Below are positions 62,791 through 64,000 of a stretch of DNA of 64,000 nucleotides, piece after piece; position 1 is the stretch's first letter; every line of letters starts with the position of its first letter. This DNA comes from Longimicrobiales bacterium (GTDB taxonomy: Bacteria; Gemmatimonadota; Gemmatimonadetes; Longimicrobiales; Gaopeijiaceae): positions 1,024,576 through 1,088,575 of the forward strand of contig OX639991.1 of assembly GCA_951828585.1 (NCBI GenBank), given 5' to 3'. The notes beneath the pieces are model-generated. The model saw nothing but the letters and a program-made list of their open reading frames with translations. It searched no databases and was not told the origin of the DNA. The position numbers were made by a program, and so were the translations under genes.

Positions 62791-64000
62791 ATGACTCTCT
62801 CTTGAGTATCCCATCTATGCACCGCTGTCCTCCTCTCCGCGACGGCGATGACGCCGATCTGGGCCCAGGAGGTGATCGACCTCCCGGGCGAGGACCGAAC
62901 ACTCGCTGCCGATTTCGAAGAGGTCTACCGGGTTGGGTCGATCACCGGCGAGGAGTGGGAACTCTTTACGAGCATCGCGGGGCTGGCCTTTGACGCCCGC
63001 GGCTTTCTGTACATCCTCGACCGCTCGGATTCCGATGTCCGGGTTGTAGTAGTGGGCGACGCCGGAGATCTGGCGACTGTCTTCGGACGCTCCGGAGAAG
63101 GACCGACCGAATTCCTGAGGCTGGAACACTTCGCCGTCTGGCCCGATGGTCGGACCATCGTCATCGACCGCGGGCACGGAGCCTACAAGATCTTCGGGCC
63201 TGACGGGACTTTCGCGCGCTCGGTGAGGATCGCCGACCTGCCGAGTAGCGGCGGCGGTTTCGCCGCCACGGTACGCCCCACAAGGGAAGGGGATGGCCTC
63301 TTCCTGACGCGCCAGGGCTTCGCCAACGTGAGCCAGGGCCAGATGGATATCGATATGGGTGACCGCACGATCTACCAGGTGTCCCTGGACGGGGACAGCG
63401 CCGTCGGCACGCCCTTCGCCGAGGGATGGTCGCCCAACGCGAGAAAGCAGAGCACAGCCCAGGTTGACGATCCCACGAGGGTCTTCGATGCGGTGGGCGG
63501 CGCGCTTTCGTTTTTCGAACCTCCCCTTGTTTTCGATGTACTTCCCGGCGGCGGAATCGCGTATTCGGACTCCTCGGGCTACGCGATCAGGATCCAAAGA
63601 TCGCCAGGCTCTCCGACTGTGGTCCTGCGCCGGCCGGTGCGGTCGGAACCCGTTACCGACCGAATCCGCAGCCGTGTGAGGCAAGCGGCCATGAAATCCT
63701 TCGAAGCACAGCTCGACTCGTCGGTCACGGCGGAACTCGGCCCCGATGCACCACCAGAGGCACGGGCCATGTTCGAGTCCATGCTGGACGGCATGATGGG
63801 TTTCGTGGAGGGCGCGCGCTTCATGCCCGAAGTGCCGATCGTGCGGGATGTGCGAACCACATGGGAAGGGATGATATGGGTGCTCCGGCGAGGACCCGAC
63901 GCCGCGGGGGAAGCCCTGGCTCTGTCGGGCACGGGGGAAAGCGAGCCGGGCCCGATCGATGTCCTCAACCCGGAGGGTCAATACATCGGCACATTCTCGC
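62791..64000 (+). CDS. 6-bladed beta-propeller protein, in-frame TGA at codon 5, runs off the window
   Basis: The frame beginning at ATG 62791 reads MTLS, then TGA (62803-62805), then VSHLCTAVLLSATAMTPIWAQ: a signal peptide split by one stop that a single T-to-C change (to CGA) would remove. The mature part has propeller strings (GLAFDARGFLYILDRSDSDV, FGRSGEGPTEFLRLEHFAVWPDGRTIVIDRG) as in NHL/6-bladed proteins. AAGGAAA precedes the ATG. No alternative start lies between the TGA and the hydrophobic segment. It is therefore either inactivated or a sequencing error. The C terminus is outside the window. Confidence 0.7.

Overview
The window is high-GC DNA (third codon positions mostly G or C). 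It combines a SusC/SusD pair, a DUF5916 outer-membrane protein, TolB-like propeller/amidohydrolase proteins, an S9 peptidase, a 6-bladed propeller protein and small plug-like lipoproteins. That mix is typical of Gemmatimonadota, and I infer a genome of that phylum from family content alone; no rRNA or other marker gene is present. No tRNA, rRNA or CRISPR array was seen.

Layout. 1-9.1 kb is housekeeping/secretory: MoaD-like fragment, BNR propeller, DUF393 protein, DUF4143 ATPase, DinB, DUF3179, a 1065-residue propeller-amidohydrolase, and a frameshifted membrane gene. An IS (9.15-10.67 kb) precedes an extended SDR, a MATE exporter, an amidohydrolase lipoprotein and a plug-lipoprotein/SusD/SusC cluster (14.6-19.8 kb). 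20.2-24.4 kb is a zone of decay: a FitA/VapC module between 31-bp direct repeats, a collapsed glcD pseudogene, a truncated PIN toxin behind an AbrB antitoxin, a frameshifted imuA behind a consensus promoter, and an ilvC 3' fragment. Then follow an IS21 element (24.4-27.3 kb), two secreted hypothetical genes with a strong terminator, an IS3 element (29.1-30.6 kb) and a serine-recombinase element (30.8-33.4 kb). The last sits exactly in the P-loop codons of a sigma-54-type AAA+ gene. 34-37.8 kb is ordinary (RHH protein, YchF, PLP enzyme, acetamidase).

37.8-56.5 kb is a defence/toxin-antitoxin island. It holds an AlbA/Schlafen ATP-binding protein, hsdM, a HEPN gene broken by IS1380, an MNT nucleotidyltransferase fused to HsdS, an IS110 transposase, ImmA/IrrE plus a short DUF4411, a RhuM-Fic protein, a GIY-YIG-like protein, hsdR broken by an IS3 element, a TumE/HVO_A0114 module and a second DUF4143 ATPase. 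The type I system therefore keeps methylase and specificity genes but has lost an intact motor/nuclease gene and an intact HEPN partner. 56.6-64 kb returns to membrane/secretory genes: two coupled small membrane proteins, YbjQ, an S9 peptidase, DUF5916, and a propeller gene running off the end with an in-frame TGA in its signal peptide.

Two arrangements stand out. First, when the ends of the serine-recombinase element are joined through their shared 7-bp core, the right end supplies a ribosome-binding site and ATG in frame with the otherwise start-less first gene of its operon, so the operon's leader gene is complete only in the circular form. Second, an MNT antitoxin-type domain is covalently fused to a type I specificity subunit beside a HEPN gene, coupling a toxin-antitoxin pair to restriction-modification.
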